Origin: Halorubrum sodomense
GTDB taxonomy: Archaea > Halobacteriota > Halobacteria > Halobacteriales > Haloferacaceae
Assembly (NCBI RefSeq): GCF_900111935.1
Contig: NZ_FOYN01000001.1
Location: 1 to 64,000, forward strand
Length of the DNA: 64,000 nucleotides
Direction of reading: 5' to 3'
Of this stretch, positions 43,058-52,554 are shown piece by piece. The notes beneath the pieces are model-generated. The model did no database searches, was not told the origin of the DNA, and worked only from the letters and a program-made list of their open reading frames with translations. The translations under genes and the position numbers were made by a program. The stretch's first letter is position 1. Every line of letters starts with the position of its first letter.

Positions 43058-43198
43058 CGTAATTGATGGGTTATTTATTTATATCCGCTCAGTAGAAACG
43101 TTCGCGTAATCCTACGCATCAGATAATTTAAAAATTAGCACTCTCAGATGAGAGCTGAGACAAAAGTATGAACACTAACATTAATTTATACACACGTA

Positions 43199-43888
43199 AT
43201 GAACTCAAGCAAGCAGCTCCCGGCAGTCCATTTATCTATCCAGGATTTGAAAAACATCCAGGAATTACTGAGAGAAAACACGACTAATTGCCAGATAACA
43301 GTTAATCTGTCACTTCCTGGTGGGGTGGAGAAAGAATATCACTCACACAATGAAATCAACACCACTACATTAGACAACATCGGTGGATCGAACTCTTACG
43401 TTCTGTCTGTTATCGGCGAAGAAGGAGAATGTACAATAGCCGGTGAGAGTGATGGAACGGAATCTCACGTACTGTACTGTGACGGGGATCCTGATTGGGT
43501 GGAAATGGTCCTGTCTGAGATATCTGAATATATCAAATCAATTCAAACAGCAAAGAGTCATCTCAGAGATCAGTTGGTGGGAGAAAAAGTGGCAGTGCTG
43601 GCAACGCTGGCTGCGTTATTTGCTGGATGGGCACTGCCTAGCATAGCCCCACAGCCTGTTGTACACTACTTCCCAACTTTATCAGACGGATTTACATTTG
43701 CCATTGGACTGTTCGGTCTGTCTGTTTTGCGGTTTCGTAACTGGATACACCCATACGTCCGAATCAGTTCTAGTCACTCCCATCCAACTGAACGAAGACT
43801 AACATCGCTGATATTCTGTGTACTCGCATTCACAGTCTTTGTCTTGCTGGTGAGGTTCCTGTTGGGTCCGGGACCGCTTTTGAACTAG
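43199..43888 (+). CDS. AT-rich foreign-looking membrane protein
   Basis: A 229-residue protein of no recognised family. The N-terminal about 120 residues are soluble (LSIQDLKNIQELLRENTTN). Three hydrophobic segments follow: AVLATLAALFAGWALPSI, FTFAIGLFGLSVLRF and LTSLIFCVLAFTVFVLLVRFL. Its base composition, with AT-rich codons (TTA, ATA, AGA, AAT), is unlike its neighbours; the upstream 140 bp are AT-rich as well. It has Asn/Ser-rich composition rather than the acidic haloarchaeal bias. It is probably acquired from another haloarchaeon's plasmid or virus pool. A dispersed repeat copy follows 32 bp downstream. Confidence 0.75.
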   Translation: MNSSKQLPAVHLSIQDLKNIQELLRENTTNCQITVNLSLPGGVEKEYHSHNEINTTTLDNIGGSNSYVLSVIGEEGECTIAGESDGTESHVLYCDGDPDWVEMVLSEISEYIKSIQTAKSHLRDQLVGEKVAVLATLAALFAGWALPSIAPQPVVHYFPTLSDGFTFAIGLFGLSVLRFRNWIHPYVRISSSHSHPTERRLTSLIFCVLAFTVFVLLVRFLLGPGPLLN

Positions 43889-43919
43889 TATCAAAGACTG
43901 GAACCGACTGGTGAGAACA

Positions 43920-44175
43920 CCCCCGAAGCCCCGGCCGCGAGGCGGGCGGACACTCGCTGTGCTCCTCGGTCGCTCGCTTCGCTCGCTCCCTGCGGTGCTT
44001 ACGTCGTCTCCGCCCGCCTCGCACCCGCCCCTTCGAGTCCCGCCCCGCACAGCGACCGCACCTCACGCCTCCCCAGCCTCGTCGGCCGGCCTCCGCTGCG
44101 CTCCGGCCGGCCGACTCCCTCGCGCGTGCTCCTCGCGGCCGCCGGTGGCGGCCGCTCGCAGGCACGCGCCACCGC
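43920..44175 (+). repeat. Dispersed GC-rich repeat, copy 4
   Basis: Opens CCCCCGAAGCCCCGGCCGCGAG (with shifts), has CTCCTCGGTCGCTCGCTTCG, CCCTTCGAGTCCCGCCCCGC, CCTCACGCCTCCCCAGCCTC and CGGCCGCTCGCAGGCACGCG. Diverged in the middle, where a GGCCGGCC-rich segment replaces part of the pattern. It fills the gap 43889-44286 together with the hel308 promoter (TATTTATATA at 44183). Confidence 0.75.
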
Positions 44176-44286
44176 GGATCTATTTATATATAAGCGTCGC
44201 CGTCGGCGGTCGCGGTCGTGCCTCCCGTCTCCCGCCATAGCGCTCTTCCGACGGTTTAAATCGCGTGGGGACCCCACGGATGTGTA

Positions 44287-46755
44287 ATGGAACCGAGTTC
44301 GCTCTCCGGGCTCCCCGCGGGCGTCGGCGAGGCGCTCGAAGCGGAGGGCGTCGCGGAGCTGTACCCGCCTCAGGAGGCGGCCGTCGAGGCGGGCGTCGTC
44401 GACGGCGAGAGCCTCGTCGCGGCCGTGCCGACCGCGTCGGGGAAGACGCTGATCGCGGAACTGGCGATGCTGTCGTCGATCGAGCGCGGCGGGAAGGCGC
44501 TGTACATCGTCCCGCTGCGCGCGCTCGCCAGCGAGAAGAAGGCCGAGTTCGAGCGCTGGGAGGAGTTCGGCGTCACGGTCGGCGTCTCCACGGGCAACTA
44601 CGACTCCGACGGCGAGTGGCTCGCGAGCCGCGATATCATCGTCGCCACCTCGGAGAAGGTGGACTCGCTGATCCGCAACGGCGCGCCGTGGATCGACGAC
44701 CTCACCTGCGTCGTCAGCGACGAGGTCCACCTCGTCGACGACTCCCACCGCGGCCCCACCCTCGAAGTGACGCTCGCGAAGCTCCGGAGGGTGAACCCGG
44801 GGCTCCAGACGGTCGCGCTCTCCGCGACCGTCGGCAACGCCGACGTCATCGCCGACTGGCTCGACGCCGAGCTCGTCGAGTCCGACTGGCGCCCCATCGA
44901 GCTGCGGACGGGGGTCCACTTCGGCAACGCGATCGAGTTCGACGACGGCAGCCGGCGCGAGGTGCCCGTCGAGCGCGGCGCAGACCAGACCGCGGAACTC
45001 GTCGCGGACGCCCTCGACACCGAGGAGGACGGGCAGGGCGGCTCCTCGCTCGTCTTCGTCAACTCCCGGCGCAACGCGGAGTCGTCGGCCCGCAAGCTCA
45101 CGGACGTGACCGGCCCGCGGCTCACCGGCGACGAGCGCGACCGCCTCCGCGAGCTGGCCGAGGAGATCCGCGGCGTCTCGGACACCGACACCTCCGAGGA
45201 CCTCGCGGACGCGGTCGAGGAGGGCTCGGCGTTCCACCACGCCGGGCTCGCGAGCGAGCACCGGAGCCTGGTCGAGGACGCGTTCCGCGACCGCCTGATC
45301 AAGTGCGTCTCCGCGACCCCGACGCTCGCCGCCGGCGTCAACACCCCCGCCCGCCGGGTGATCGTCCGCGACTGGCGCCGCTACGACGGCGAGTTCGGCG
45401 GGATGCAACCCCTCGACGTCCTCGAAGTCCACCAGATGTGCGGCCGCGCGGGCCGTCCCGGGCTCGATCCGTACGGCGAGGCGGTGCTGCTCGCGAGCGA
45501 CGCCGACACCCGCGAGGAGCTGTTCGACCGGTACGTCTGGGCCGAGGCCGAGCCGGTCCGCTCGAAGCTGGCGGCCGAGCCCGCCCTCCGGACCCACGTC
45601 CTCGCGACGGTCGCGTCCGGCTTCGCCGCCACCCGCGAGGGGCTGCTCTCGTTCCTCGATAACACCCTCTACGCGACCCAGACCGACGACGAGGGGCGCC
45701 TGGCAGCGGTCACCGACACCGTCCTCGACTACCTCGACGTCAACGGGTTCGTTGAGCGCGACCGCGACGGCGGGAGCGAGGGCCTCGCGGCGACGGGGAT
45801 CGGCCACACCGTCTCCCGGCTCTACCTCGACCCGATGAGCGCGGCCGAGATACTTGACGGGCTCCGGACCGTGGCGGACGGCGCGGACGACGAGGGCGCC
45901 GCCGGCGACTTCGTCCCCGCCGACGGCGCCGGTCCCGCCCCCGACGCGGGCGCCGAGGCCGACGCGGACGACTCCGGGTTCACGACGTACACGCGAGCGG
46001 ACGAGGAGGGAGGCGACCCCGCCGCCGAGGCGGGGGAGCCGGACGCCGCCGCCGCCCCCGCCGTCACCCCCCTCGGCCTCTATCACCTCGTCAGCCGGAC
46101 GCCCGACACCTACGAGCTGTACCTCAAGTCCGGCGACCGCGAGGAGTACACCGAGGTCTGCTACGAGCGCGAGACGGAGTTCCTCGGCGACGTCCCCTCC
46201 GAGTACGAGGACGTGCGGTTCGAGGACTGGCTCGCCGCGCTGAAGACGGCCCGCCTGCTGGAGGACTGGGCGAACGAGGTGGACGAGGACCGGATCGCGG
46301 AGCGCTACGGCGTCGGCCCGGGCGACATCCGCGGGAAGGTCGACACCGCCGAGTGGCTCCTCCGCGCCGCCGAGACGCTCGCGCGCGACGTCGAGGGGGT
46401 CGACGGCGACACGGTCGTTCGGGTGCGCGAGGCCCGCAAGCGGCTGGAGTACGGCGTCCGCGAGGAGCTGCTCGACCTCGCGGGCGTCCGCAACGTCGGC
46501 CGCAAGCGCGCCCGCCGCCTCTACGAGGCCGGCATCGAGAGCCGCGCCGACCTCCGCGAGGCGGACAAGGCGGTGGTGCTCGGCGCGCTCCGCGGCCGCG
46601 AGCGCACCGCCGAGCGGATCCTGGAGAACGCCGGCCGGGAGGACCCCTCGCTCGACGGCGTCGACCCGGACCGGTCGGCCTCCGCGGCGGCGACCGCGGG
46701 GGCGGACGCCGACGGCGACGGCGACGGACAGGCCAGCCTGGGTGATTTCGGATGA
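44287..46755 (+). CDS. hel308: Hel308-type DNA helicase
   Basis: An 822-residue superfamily 2 helicase acting on stalled forks and recombination. Q-like [11 protein letters not shown], Walker A PTASGKT (48-54), DEVH (145-148), SAT motif III ([11 protein letters not shown]), motif [12 protein letters not shown]. The C-terminal ratchet domain and helix-hairpin-helix ([24 protein letters not shown]) are present. An Ala/Asp-rich insert sits at about residues 535-600 before [20 protein letters not shown], typical of haloarchaea. It overlaps cgi121 by ATGA. Confidence 0.96.
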   Translation: MEPSSLSGLPAGVGEALEAEGVAELYPPQEAAVEAGVVDGESLVAAVPTASGKTLIAELAMLSSIERGGKALYIVPLRALASEKKAEFERWEEFGVTVGVSTGNYDSDGEWLASRDIIVATSEKVDSLIRNGAPWIDDLTCVVSDEVHLVDDSHRGPTLEVTLAKLRRVNPGLQTVALSATVGNADVIADWLDAELVESDWRPIELRTGVHFGNAIEFDDGSRREVPVERGADQTAELVADALDTEEDGQGGSSLVFVNSRRNAESSARKLTDVTGPRLTGDERDRLRELAEEIRGVSDTDTSEDLADAVEEGSAFHHAGLASEHRSLVEDAFRDRLIKCVSATPTLAAGVNTPARRVIVRDWRRYDGEFGGMQPLDVLEVHQMCGRAGRPGLDPYGEAVLLASDADTREELFDRYVWAEAEPVRSKLAAEPALRTHVLATVASGFAATREGLLSFLDNTLYATQTDDEGRLAAVTDTVLDYLDVNGFVERDRDGGSEGLAATGIGHTVSRLYLDPMSAAEILDGLRTVADGADDEGAAGDFVPADGAGPAPDAGAEADADDSGFTTYTRADEEGGDPAAEAGEPDAAAAPAVTPLGLYHLVSRTPDTYELYLKSGDREEYTEVCYERETEFLGDVPSEYEDVRFEDWLAALKTARLLEDWANEVDEDRIAERYGVGPGDIRGKVDTAEWLLRAAETLARDVEGVDGDTVVRVREARKRLEYGVREELLDLAGVRNVGRKRARRLYEAGIESRADLREADKAVVLGALRGRERTAERILENAGREDPSLDGVDPDRSASAAATAGADADGDGDGQASLGDFG

Positions 46756-47369
46756 CGGAGCCGTCGGGGGGCTCGTCCCGCGGGCCGTCAGCGACCTCGC
46801 CCCGACCGCCGGCGCCAGATCCCGCCGTCAGGCTCGTCGCCGGAACCTTCGCGATCGACGACCTCGACGCGTTCCTCAGCGACCTCGACGACGTCGGCCG
46901 GGAGACCGGCGCGGTCGTTCAGGCGTTCGACGCCGACCTCGTCGTCTCGACCGCTCACCTCCGGGAAGCGGTCCGGCTCGCCGCGCGAGCGATCGCCCGC
47001 GGCGAGGCGGTTGCGCGCGACCCCGGCGTCGAGGTCCTGCTGTACGCGGCCGGGCGGCGACAGATCGACCGCGCCCTCGAACTCGGCGTCTCCGAGGGAA
47101 GGCGGCCCGCGGTCGTCCTCCTCGCGGACTTCGGCGGCGTCCCCAGCGTCGACCGTCCGACCGCTGATCTGGACCGGGCCGTCGAGTCGATCCGAGCGCT
47201 CGCGGTCGATTCGATCGCGAGTCCGGACGGCGACGGGCTCCCCGTCGCCTTCGACGAGAATCGCGTCCGGGAGTTCTACGGCGTTACCGATCGCGAACTC
47301 GCCGCGACGAACGGCGACCTCGTCGACGTGGTTCGCGAACGCGTCGCGCTGCTCGACGTCGAGAAGTGA
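46752..47369 (+). CDS. cgi121: KEOPS complex subunit Cgi121
   Basis: A 205-residue subunit of the tRNA t6A-synthesising KEOPS complex, which recruits tRNA. Ser/Pro-rich N-terminal residues (1-27) precede [20 protein letters not shown] and the conserved [32 protein letters not shown] core. The C-terminus resembles the family ([17 protein letters not shown]). The hel308-cgi121 pair with ATGA overlap is common in euryarchaea. Downstream lie two origin-box-like sequences and tRNA-Gln. Confidence 0.92.
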   Translation: MTEPSGGSSRGPSATSPRPPAPDPAVRLVAGTFAIDDLDAFLSDLDDVGRETGAVVQAFDADLVVSTAHLREAVRLAARAIARGEAVARDPGVEVLLYAAGRRQIDRALELGVSEGRRPAVVLLADFGGVPSVDRPTADLDRAVESIRALAVDSIASPDGDGLPVAFDENRVREFYGVTDRELAATNGDLVDVVRERVALLDVEK

Positions 47370-47395
47370 CAGCGGGTCGAGAACCGCCGGATCGT

Positions 47396-47418
47396 ACCCC
47401 TTCGTTTCCACTGGAAAC
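47396..47418 (+). promoter_or_regulatory. Origin-box-like sequence, near-perfect, after cgi121
   Basis: Reads ACCCCTTCGTTTCCACTGGA then AAC, the closest match to the origin box outside the origin itself. It is followed at 47432 by a second, looser one. It lies in a 100-bp gap between cgi121 and the 3' end of tRNA-Gln, 24 kb from the origin. Confidence 0.65.
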
Positions 47419-47431
47419 CGCTGGACGTGGA

Positions 47432-47454
47432 TCCCTCTGGGTTCCAGTTGAAAC
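47432..47454 (+). promoter_or_regulatory. Second origin-box-like sequence
   Basis: Reads ATCCCTCTGGGTTCCAGTTG and on (AAAC). The TTCCAGTTGAAAC core fits the box in a form with inner palindromic symmetry. Same orientation as its neighbour, 36 bp apart start to start. Confidence 0.5.
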
Positions 47455-47469
47455 GGCACGGAGCAGAAG

Positions 47470-47542
47470 TAGTCCATCCTGGATTCGAACCAGGGTCGAA
47501 GCCCCCAGAAGGCTTCAGGATTGGCCACTACCCCAATGGACT
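47470..47542 (-). tRNA. tRNA-Gln(CTG)
   Basis: The minus strand forms a 73-nt tRNA. The acceptor AGTCCAT pairs with ATGGACT, the anticodon loop TTCTGGG is closed by AAGCC/GGCTT with anticodon CTG, and the T arm reads GGTTCGAATCC. The discriminator is A; CCA is not encoded. Confidence 0.95.
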
Positions 47543-47738
47543 GCGCACTTATCGGTAGCCAGTACGTCTTTGTAAGCGTTGCGCGTTGCGGTCGCCGTGC
47601 GATCGGTTGACGCTCCCCGTCCGCGTCGGCGCCCCTCGCCGGCGTCGCGGTCGCGACGGCGGCGATCGCTTCCCGCTGTCGGATCGCGTTCGTGGACATA
47701 TCGACGCGTTTTACACGACCGAATCCGCACGAAGCTGT

Positions 47739-48332
47739 ATGTACGTCGGACGATTCGTCGTCGTCGCGCCGGGAGTCGGCGGCTACCGCGTCTCCTCGCG
47801 CTCGTTCCCGAACCGTCGCGTCCGCGACCGGGGCCGGACGCTCACTGTCGGTCCGACGCCGGACGCGCCGGAGACCGACAACCCATACGTCTCGTACAAC
47901 TGCGCGCGCGCCGTCGAGGCCCCGACCGGGGCGCCGCTGGCGGCCCTCGGAAACGGCTCGCACGTCGACCCGATCGCGGAGAAACTGGAGCGCGGCTACC
48001 CGCCCCGCGACGCGCTCGCGTCGGCGCTGCTCGCGCTCGACTACGAGAGGGACGACTACGACACGCCTCGCGTCGCCGGGATCGTCGGCGCTGCGTCCGC
48101 GACCATCGGGGTCGTCCGCCGCGACGCGCTCCTCGTCGAGGCCGTCGACGAGCCGACGGTCGTCGCGACCTACGAGACGGACTCCCCCGAGCCGTACGAC
48201 CTGACCGCGACCGACGCGGGGTCGGTCGCGACCGAACTGCTGGAGTCCGACCTCGAACACCCGGTCTGTGCCGCGGGCGCGACCGTCGACGACGGCGGCG
48301 TCTCGCTGGCGTTCGACAACGGCGACGACTGA
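47739..48332 (+). CDS. purO: IMP cyclohydrolase, archaeal PurO
   Basis: A 197-residue enzyme closing the purine ring (FAICAR to IMP). Archaeal PurO features: [38 protein letters not shown] and [29 protein letters not shown]. The ATG at 47739 is the family start, and TATA-like CGTTTTACACG is at 47708, about 30 bases upstream (leaderless). Single gene between tRNA-Gln and the peptidase. Confidence 0.95.
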   Translation: MYVGRFVVVAPGVGGYRVSSRSFPNRRVRDRGRTLTVGPTPDAPETDNPYVSYNCARAVEAPTGAPLAALGNGSHVDPIAEKLERGYPPRDALASALLALDYERDDYDTPRVAGIVGAASATIGVVRRDALLVEAVDEPTVVATYETDSPEPYDLTATDAGSVATELLESDLEHPVCAAGATVDDGGVSLAFDNGDD

Positions 48333-48416
48333 CCGCTGAGGGACTCGGAGCGCGGAGGCGCTCGTCCGCCTTTCCGGCTCCCGACGGCTTTTGAGCCCCC
48401 CGTCCGAGTGACTTCC

Positions 48417-50543
48417 ATGGAGCGCGTCACCGCGGCCGACTACCACGACATCGCGGTCCCGTCCGATCCCCGGATCTCGCCGGACGGCGACCGCGTCGCC
48501 TTCGTGCGCCGACAGCCGAACGACGACGACAGCTACGAGGCGACGGTGTACCTCGTCGACGTCGCGGGCGACGACGACCCCCGACGGCTCACCCTTCCCG
48601 AGGGATCCGACGCCGAACCGCGCTGGAGCCCCTCCGGCGACCGGATCGCGTTCACCTCCACTCGCGGCGCCGACGACGACCGCCAGCAGCTGTGGGTCCT
48701 CCCGGTCGGCGGGGGCGAGGCCCGCCGCGTCACCGACGTCGTCGGCGGCGTCTCGTCCATCGCGTGGTCGCCAGACGGGGAGCGGATCGCGTTCGTCCAG
48801 TCGGTGACCGCCGACGACCGCGAGGCCGACCGCGACCTCGCCGTGCCGGACGGCTACGAACCGGACGAGCATCCCGACCCGCGCGTCATCGACCGGACCG
48901 TCTACCGGGCGGCCGAGCGCTACTTCGACGGGCGGCGCCCCGGCGTCTACGTCGTCGACGCCGACGCGACCGTCGGGGGCGTCACGGATCCGGACCCGGC
49001 CGAGTCCCGATCGATCGAACGGGTCACCGACGGGGACGCCGACTTCGCCGCCCCGTCGTGGGGCGACGCCGACACGCTGTACTACACCGAGGCGATCGGA
49101 GACGACCCCGACGACTCGGTCGAGATCGCGATCCGCGCCCACGACTTCGCGGCCGGCGAGGCCGAGCGCGTCCACACCACGACCGGGTGGGGCGCCGACC
49201 TCGCGGCGACCGCCGACGGCCGCGTCGCCTTCACGCACGCCGAGCCGGAGCGGGTGTCGATGCAGCCGACGGACCTCCGCGTCCTCGACGCCGAGTCGGG
49301 GGCCGTCACCGACCTGACCGGCGGCCTCGACCGCGGGCTCGGCCGGGGGACGACGCCGCAGTGGGGCCCGGACGAGGCGACGCTGTACTTCGCGACGCCC
49401 GACGAGGGGAAGACGGCGCTGTGGCACGTCCCCGCCGACGGGAGCGCCGACCCCGAGCGCCTGCTCCGGCCGGGAACCGTCTCGGCCGCGACGGTCGGCG
49501 GCGAGGCCGGTACCGGACCCGAGTCGGTCACCGTCGCGTACGCCGCCAGCGAGTGGGACCACCCGGGCGACGCGTTCGCCTACGACGCCGACTCCGACGC
49601 GCCGACCCGCCTGACCGAACTGAACGCCGACTACCTCGCCGGGCGGGCGATCGGGGAGCCGGAGGAGCTCCGGTTCGAGTCCGACGGGGTGGAGATCCAG
49701 GGGTGGCTGTTGACGCCGCCGGCGGGGACCGGCGGCGACGCGGCCGAGTCCGCTGACGCCGACGAGCCGTACCCGCTCGCGGTCGAGATCCACGGCGGGC
49801 CGCACGCGATGTGGTCGACCGCGGGGACGATGTGGCACGAGTTCCAGACGCTCGCAGCCCGCGGCTACGCCGTCTTCTGGTCGAACCCGCGGGGCTCGAC
49901 CGGCTACGGCGAGGCGTTCATGAAAGCGATCGAGCGGGACTGGGGCGCGGTCACCCTCCGCGACGTGATGGCCGGCGTGGAGACGGTCGCCGACCGCCCG
50001 GAGATCGACGCGTCGAACGCCTTCGTCACCGGCGGCTCGTTCGGCGGCTTCATGACCGCGTGGGCGGTCGGACAGACCGACTACTTCCGCGCGGCGGTCT
50101 CCCAGCGCGGCGTCTACGACCTCACCGGCTTCTACGGCTCGACCGACGCCGCCTACAAGCTCGTCGAGGGCGACTTCGACGCGGTCCCCTCCGAGGAGCC
50201 CGAGTGGCTCTGGGAGCAGTCCCCGACCGGCCACGCCGACGCGGTCGACACGCCGACCCTCCTCGTCCACTCCGAGGACGACACGCGCACCCCGATCTGT
50301 ACGGCGGAGCTGTACCACCGGATCCTCCGGAAGAACGGCGTCGACACGCGGTTCGTCAGGTACCCCCGCGAGGGCCACGAGCTCTCGCGGTCCGGCGAGC
50401 CCGCGCACGTCGTCGACCGCATCGAGCGGATCGCCCGCTGGTTCGACGGCTACTCCGCGCACCACGACGCGGACCGCGCGCTCGACCGCCCCGAGGACGA
50501 CGGGCTGACCGCGGGCGAGGGAGACGACGAGGCCGAGGAGTAG
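48417..50543 (+). CDS. S9 family serine peptidase (acylaminoacyl-peptidase-like)
   Basis: A 708-residue prolyl-oligopeptidase family enzyme. The N-terminal half is a beta-propeller with TolB-like repeats (ISPDGDRVAFV, WSPSGDRIAFTS, WSPDGERIAFV). The C-terminal alpha/beta hydrolase has Ser541 in GGSFGGFM, Asp in LLVHSEDDTRTP, and His in YPREGHELSRSG; PRGSTGYGEAF precedes the nucleophile. No signal peptide, so cytosolic; it removes peptides or acylated residues. Start at M of MERVTAADYHD (48417) rather than GTG 48408. Confidence 0.94.
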   Translation: MERVTAADYHDIAVPSDPRISPDGDRVAFVRRQPNDDDSYEATVYLVDVAGDDDPRRLTLPEGSDAEPRWSPSGDRIAFTSTRGADDDRQQLWVLPVGGGEARRVTDVVGGVSSIAWSPDGERIAFVQSVTADDREADRDLAVPDGYEPDEHPDPRVIDRTVYRAAERYFDGRRPGVYVVDADATVGGVTDPDPAESRSIERVTDGDADFAAPSWGDADTLYYTEAIGDDPDDSVEIAIRAHDFAAGEAERVHTTTGWGADLAATADGRVAFTHAEPERVSMQPTDLRVLDAESGAVTDLTGGLDRGLGRGTTPQWGPDEATLYFATPDEGKTALWHVPADGSADPERLLRPGTVSAATVGGEAGTGPESVTVAYAASEWDHPGDAFAYDADSDAPTRLTELNADYLAGRAIGEPEELRFESDGVEIQGWLLTPPAGTGGDAAESADADEPYPLAVEIHGGPHAMWSTAGTMWHEFQTLAARGYAVFWSNPRGSTGYGEAFMKAIERDWGAVTLRDVMAGVETVADRPEIDASNAFVTGGSFGGFMTAWAVGQTDYFRAAVSQRGVYDLTGFYGSTDAAYKLVEGDFDAVPSEEPEWLWEQSPTGHADAVDTPTLLVHSEDDTRTPICTAELYHRILRKNGVDTRFVRYPREGHELSRSGEPAHVVDRIERIARWFDGYSAHHDADRALDRPEDDGLTAGEGDDEAEE

Positions 50544-50564
50544 GCCCCTCGCCCCGCGAAACGC

Positions 50565-50939
50565 TCAGCGCTCGTCGGGCTCGAACGCGTCGATGGCGTC
50601 GTGGACGTCCGTCACCCACTCGTCGAGGGCGTCGTGGAGGCGCCGCTTGGCCTCCGGGACCGGGATCGCAGTGTACTGGTAGACGTAGCCGCCGGAGTCG
50701 AGCAGCCGCCGCCGGCGCTCGACGAGCCCCTTCTCGCGCAGCGTCGACAGCGACCGGTTCACGTTCGATCGGTCCCGGTCGAGGGCGTCGGCGAGCTCCG
50801 AAACGGTGCTGCCCGGATGCTCGAGCAGCGCGAGGTACGCGCGGCTCTCGTGGTCGCGTACGCCGAAGACGCAGGAGAGGACGTGTTCGAAGGACGGGGA
50901 GGCGTCGCCGACGAGGTCCTCGATCTCGGGGTCGCTCAT
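50565..50939 (-). CDS. Winged-helix transcriptional regulator, TrmB/MarR-like
   Basis: A 124-residue regulator. The N-terminal half contains a winged helix (STVSELADALDRDRSNVNRSLSTLREKGLVERRRRLL). The C-terminal part has a helical extension (PEAKRRLHDALDEWVTDVHDAIDAF), suggesting dimerisation. It is small and has no sensor domain. It is convergent with the peptidase gene. Target unknown. Confidence 0.82.
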   Translation of the reverse strand: MSDPEIEDLVGDASPSFEHVLSCVFGVRDHESRAYLALLEHPGSTVSELADALDRDRSNVNRSLSTLREKGLVERRRRLLDSGGYVYQYTAIPVPEAKRRLHDALDEWVTDVHDAIDAFEPDER

Positions 50940-50993
50940 ACGACCCGATTCACGCGCGGCGACGTTAAATGTCGGTTTCGCCGCTCGGCGGTC

Positions 50994-51233
50994 TCACTCC
51001 TCGGCCGCGTAGCCCATCTGGTCGATACAGCCTCGCATCCCCGACTCGTCCGCGTGTCGATGGAGGTTCGTCGGCGTGTCGCAGTGGTACGTCTCGCCGT
51101 CGTAGCGGAGGGCGACCTCGTGGGTGGCGCCCGCGACCTCGACGTCGACGAGGATCCGCCGCCCGTCGTTGAGCGCGTCGATCAGTTCGTCGACGGCCAA
51201 CTCGCCCGCCTCGACCCGGAGTACCTCGCTCAT
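50994..51233 (-). CDS. Small conserved protein, function unknown
   Basis: A 79-residue acidic protein, MSEVLRVEAGELAVDELIDA and on. It contains a probable beta-rich middle (RRILVDVEVAGATHEVALRY) and C-terminal Cys and His residues (YHCDTPTNLHRHADESGMRGC). No family recognised. The cysteines and histidines could bind metal. Same strand as its neighbours on both sides. Confidence 0.65.
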   Translation of the reverse strand: MSEVLRVEAGELAVDELIDALNDGRRILVDVEVAGATHEVALRYDGETYHCDTPTNLHRHADESGMRGCIDQMGYAAEE

Positions 51234-51345
51234 GGGTTCGATTCGGCCGTCGGTGAGTTAAAAGCGACCGATGCGTCTCGGCCCGCGGTGCCCGCGTGTC
51301 CGGTGCGGCCGCGGTCGGCGGCCTCGGCGGTCGCGTCGCGCCCGC

Positions 51346-52032
51346 TCACGTCTTGGTCGAATCCGGTCCGCCCTCCTCGGCGGGCGGCTCGACGCCCTCG
51401 GCGGCCGCGACGTCCTCGGTCCGCTTCTCCGCCTCGACGTGCCAGCGGTCTATCTCGGACTCGTAGTCGTCGAGGACCGCCGACACCTCGGCCTTCAGTT
51501 CGTCGTCGTTGACGTTCACCTCGAAGACGAACGTCTCGCCGTCCTCGGCGCGGGCGACCTCCTGGATGTTGGCGCTGACGAGCTCGTTGTCGAAGTAGTA
51601 CGGCGCCATCTGGGTCATCACGTTCCGGTAGACCGCGTCTTCCACCTTCCGGAGCGCCTTCCGGCTGGCCGAGTCGGCCGCGCGGGCGACGTGTCCGATC
51701 GACTCGCCCCAGCTCTCGCGGGCGCTCTCGGTGTCGTTCTCCTCGACCTTCTCGTAGGACTCGGTGAGCTTCTCGCCGGCCGTCTGGAGGTCGTCGCCCG
51801 GCGACTTCCCCGCGCGCTCGCCTTTCCCCTCGTCGACGGAGGCCTGCGCCGCGGTCTTCTCCGAGACGTCCTCGTCGATGCGCTCGTGGGTCTTCGGGCG
51901 CCACTCGTCGAACTCGTAGTAGGCGTCGCCGTCGACCCCCACCTCCCGGAGCGCCAAGGCGATCCGCTCGCCGTGCTCGACGACGTCGCCCCAGTCGCCG
52001 CGCATCTTGAAGCCGGAGATGCTCTCTTCCAT
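51346..52032 (-). CDS. DUF5828-like haloarchaeal protein
   Basis: A 228-residue acidic protein starting MEESISGFKMRGDWGDVVEH, with long helical segments (KLTESYEKVEENDTESARESWGESIGHVARAADSASRKALRKVEDA) and a beta-containing part (TFVFEVNVNDDELKAEVSAVL). This fits what I recall of DUF5828. Function unknown. Upstream on the same strand lies a small CxxC protein gene. The C-terminus is low-complexity acidic. Confidence 0.75.
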   Translation of the reverse strand: MEESISGFKMRGDWGDVVEHGERIALALREVGVDGDAYYEFDEWRPKTHERIDEDVSEKTAAQASVDEGKGERAGKSPGDDLQTAGEKLTESYEKVEENDTESARESWGESIGHVARAADSASRKALRKVEDAVYRNVMTQMAPYYFDNELVSANIQEVARAEDGETFVFEVNVNDDELKAEVSAVLDDYESEIDRWHVEAEKRTEDVAAAEGVEPPAEEGGPDSTKT

Positions 52033-52126
52033 CGGTTGCCCCCGTTACGGAGCGAACGCGTATAAGTCTCTCCGCATTGGCGCGACTCGCCGGGGGCGGC
52101 TCGGCCATCGGGCCCGCGGTGGGGGA

Positions 52127-52384
52127 CTACTTCCCGTACGCGACTCGGCGCGCGAACGCGTCGAGCCGCTCCTTGAGGTCGCCGAGGTAGCCGGCGGGGG
52201 AAACACGCCGGACCGACGACTCGTCGACCTCGATCCGATCGCCCCGGAACGGATCGCGCTCGGCCCGCTCCTCCGGCGTCTGGTCTTTCGCCACCGCTCC
52301 CACGACGGTCGACATCGAACAGCGCCCGCACGCCTCCGCCTCGACGGGCTCGTCGGCGTCCGTCCGGTCGGCCTCTTCTGTCAT
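52127..52384 (-). CDS. Small acidic protein with CxxC, function unknown
   Basis: An 85-residue protein. The N-terminus is acidic (MTEEADRTDADEPVEAEACG) and contains CGRC. A basic tail (AFARRVAYGK) ends it. It may bind metal through the single CxxC as a dimer. No family recognised. It probably shares a promoter region with the divergent cupin gene at 52555. Confidence 0.6.
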   Translation of the reverse strand: MTEEADRTDADEPVEAEACGRCSMSTVVGAVAKDQTPEERAERDPFRGDRIEVDESSVRRVSPAGYLGDLKERLDAFARRVAYGK

Positions 52385-52554
52385 GATCGTTCACCGTGGG
52401 ATACGGCGTCGCGGGACTTAAATCCGCGCCTCACGCGCGAGCGACGCGGGTTCGCCCCGACAGCCCGAAAATCCACGCCCCGAGCGGCGTCGCGGTGTGG
52501 TCCCTCGAGCCGGTCGCCGACGCCCTTTTTACCCGCTCCGTGGAATGTGCTCGC

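Noticed and set aside
46788-50465. A 1225-codon open frame on the minus strand opposite cgi121, purO and the S9 peptidase
   Set aside because: Long antisense frames are expected at this GC content. The opposite strand encodes three recognised proteins, and the frame shows no domain.
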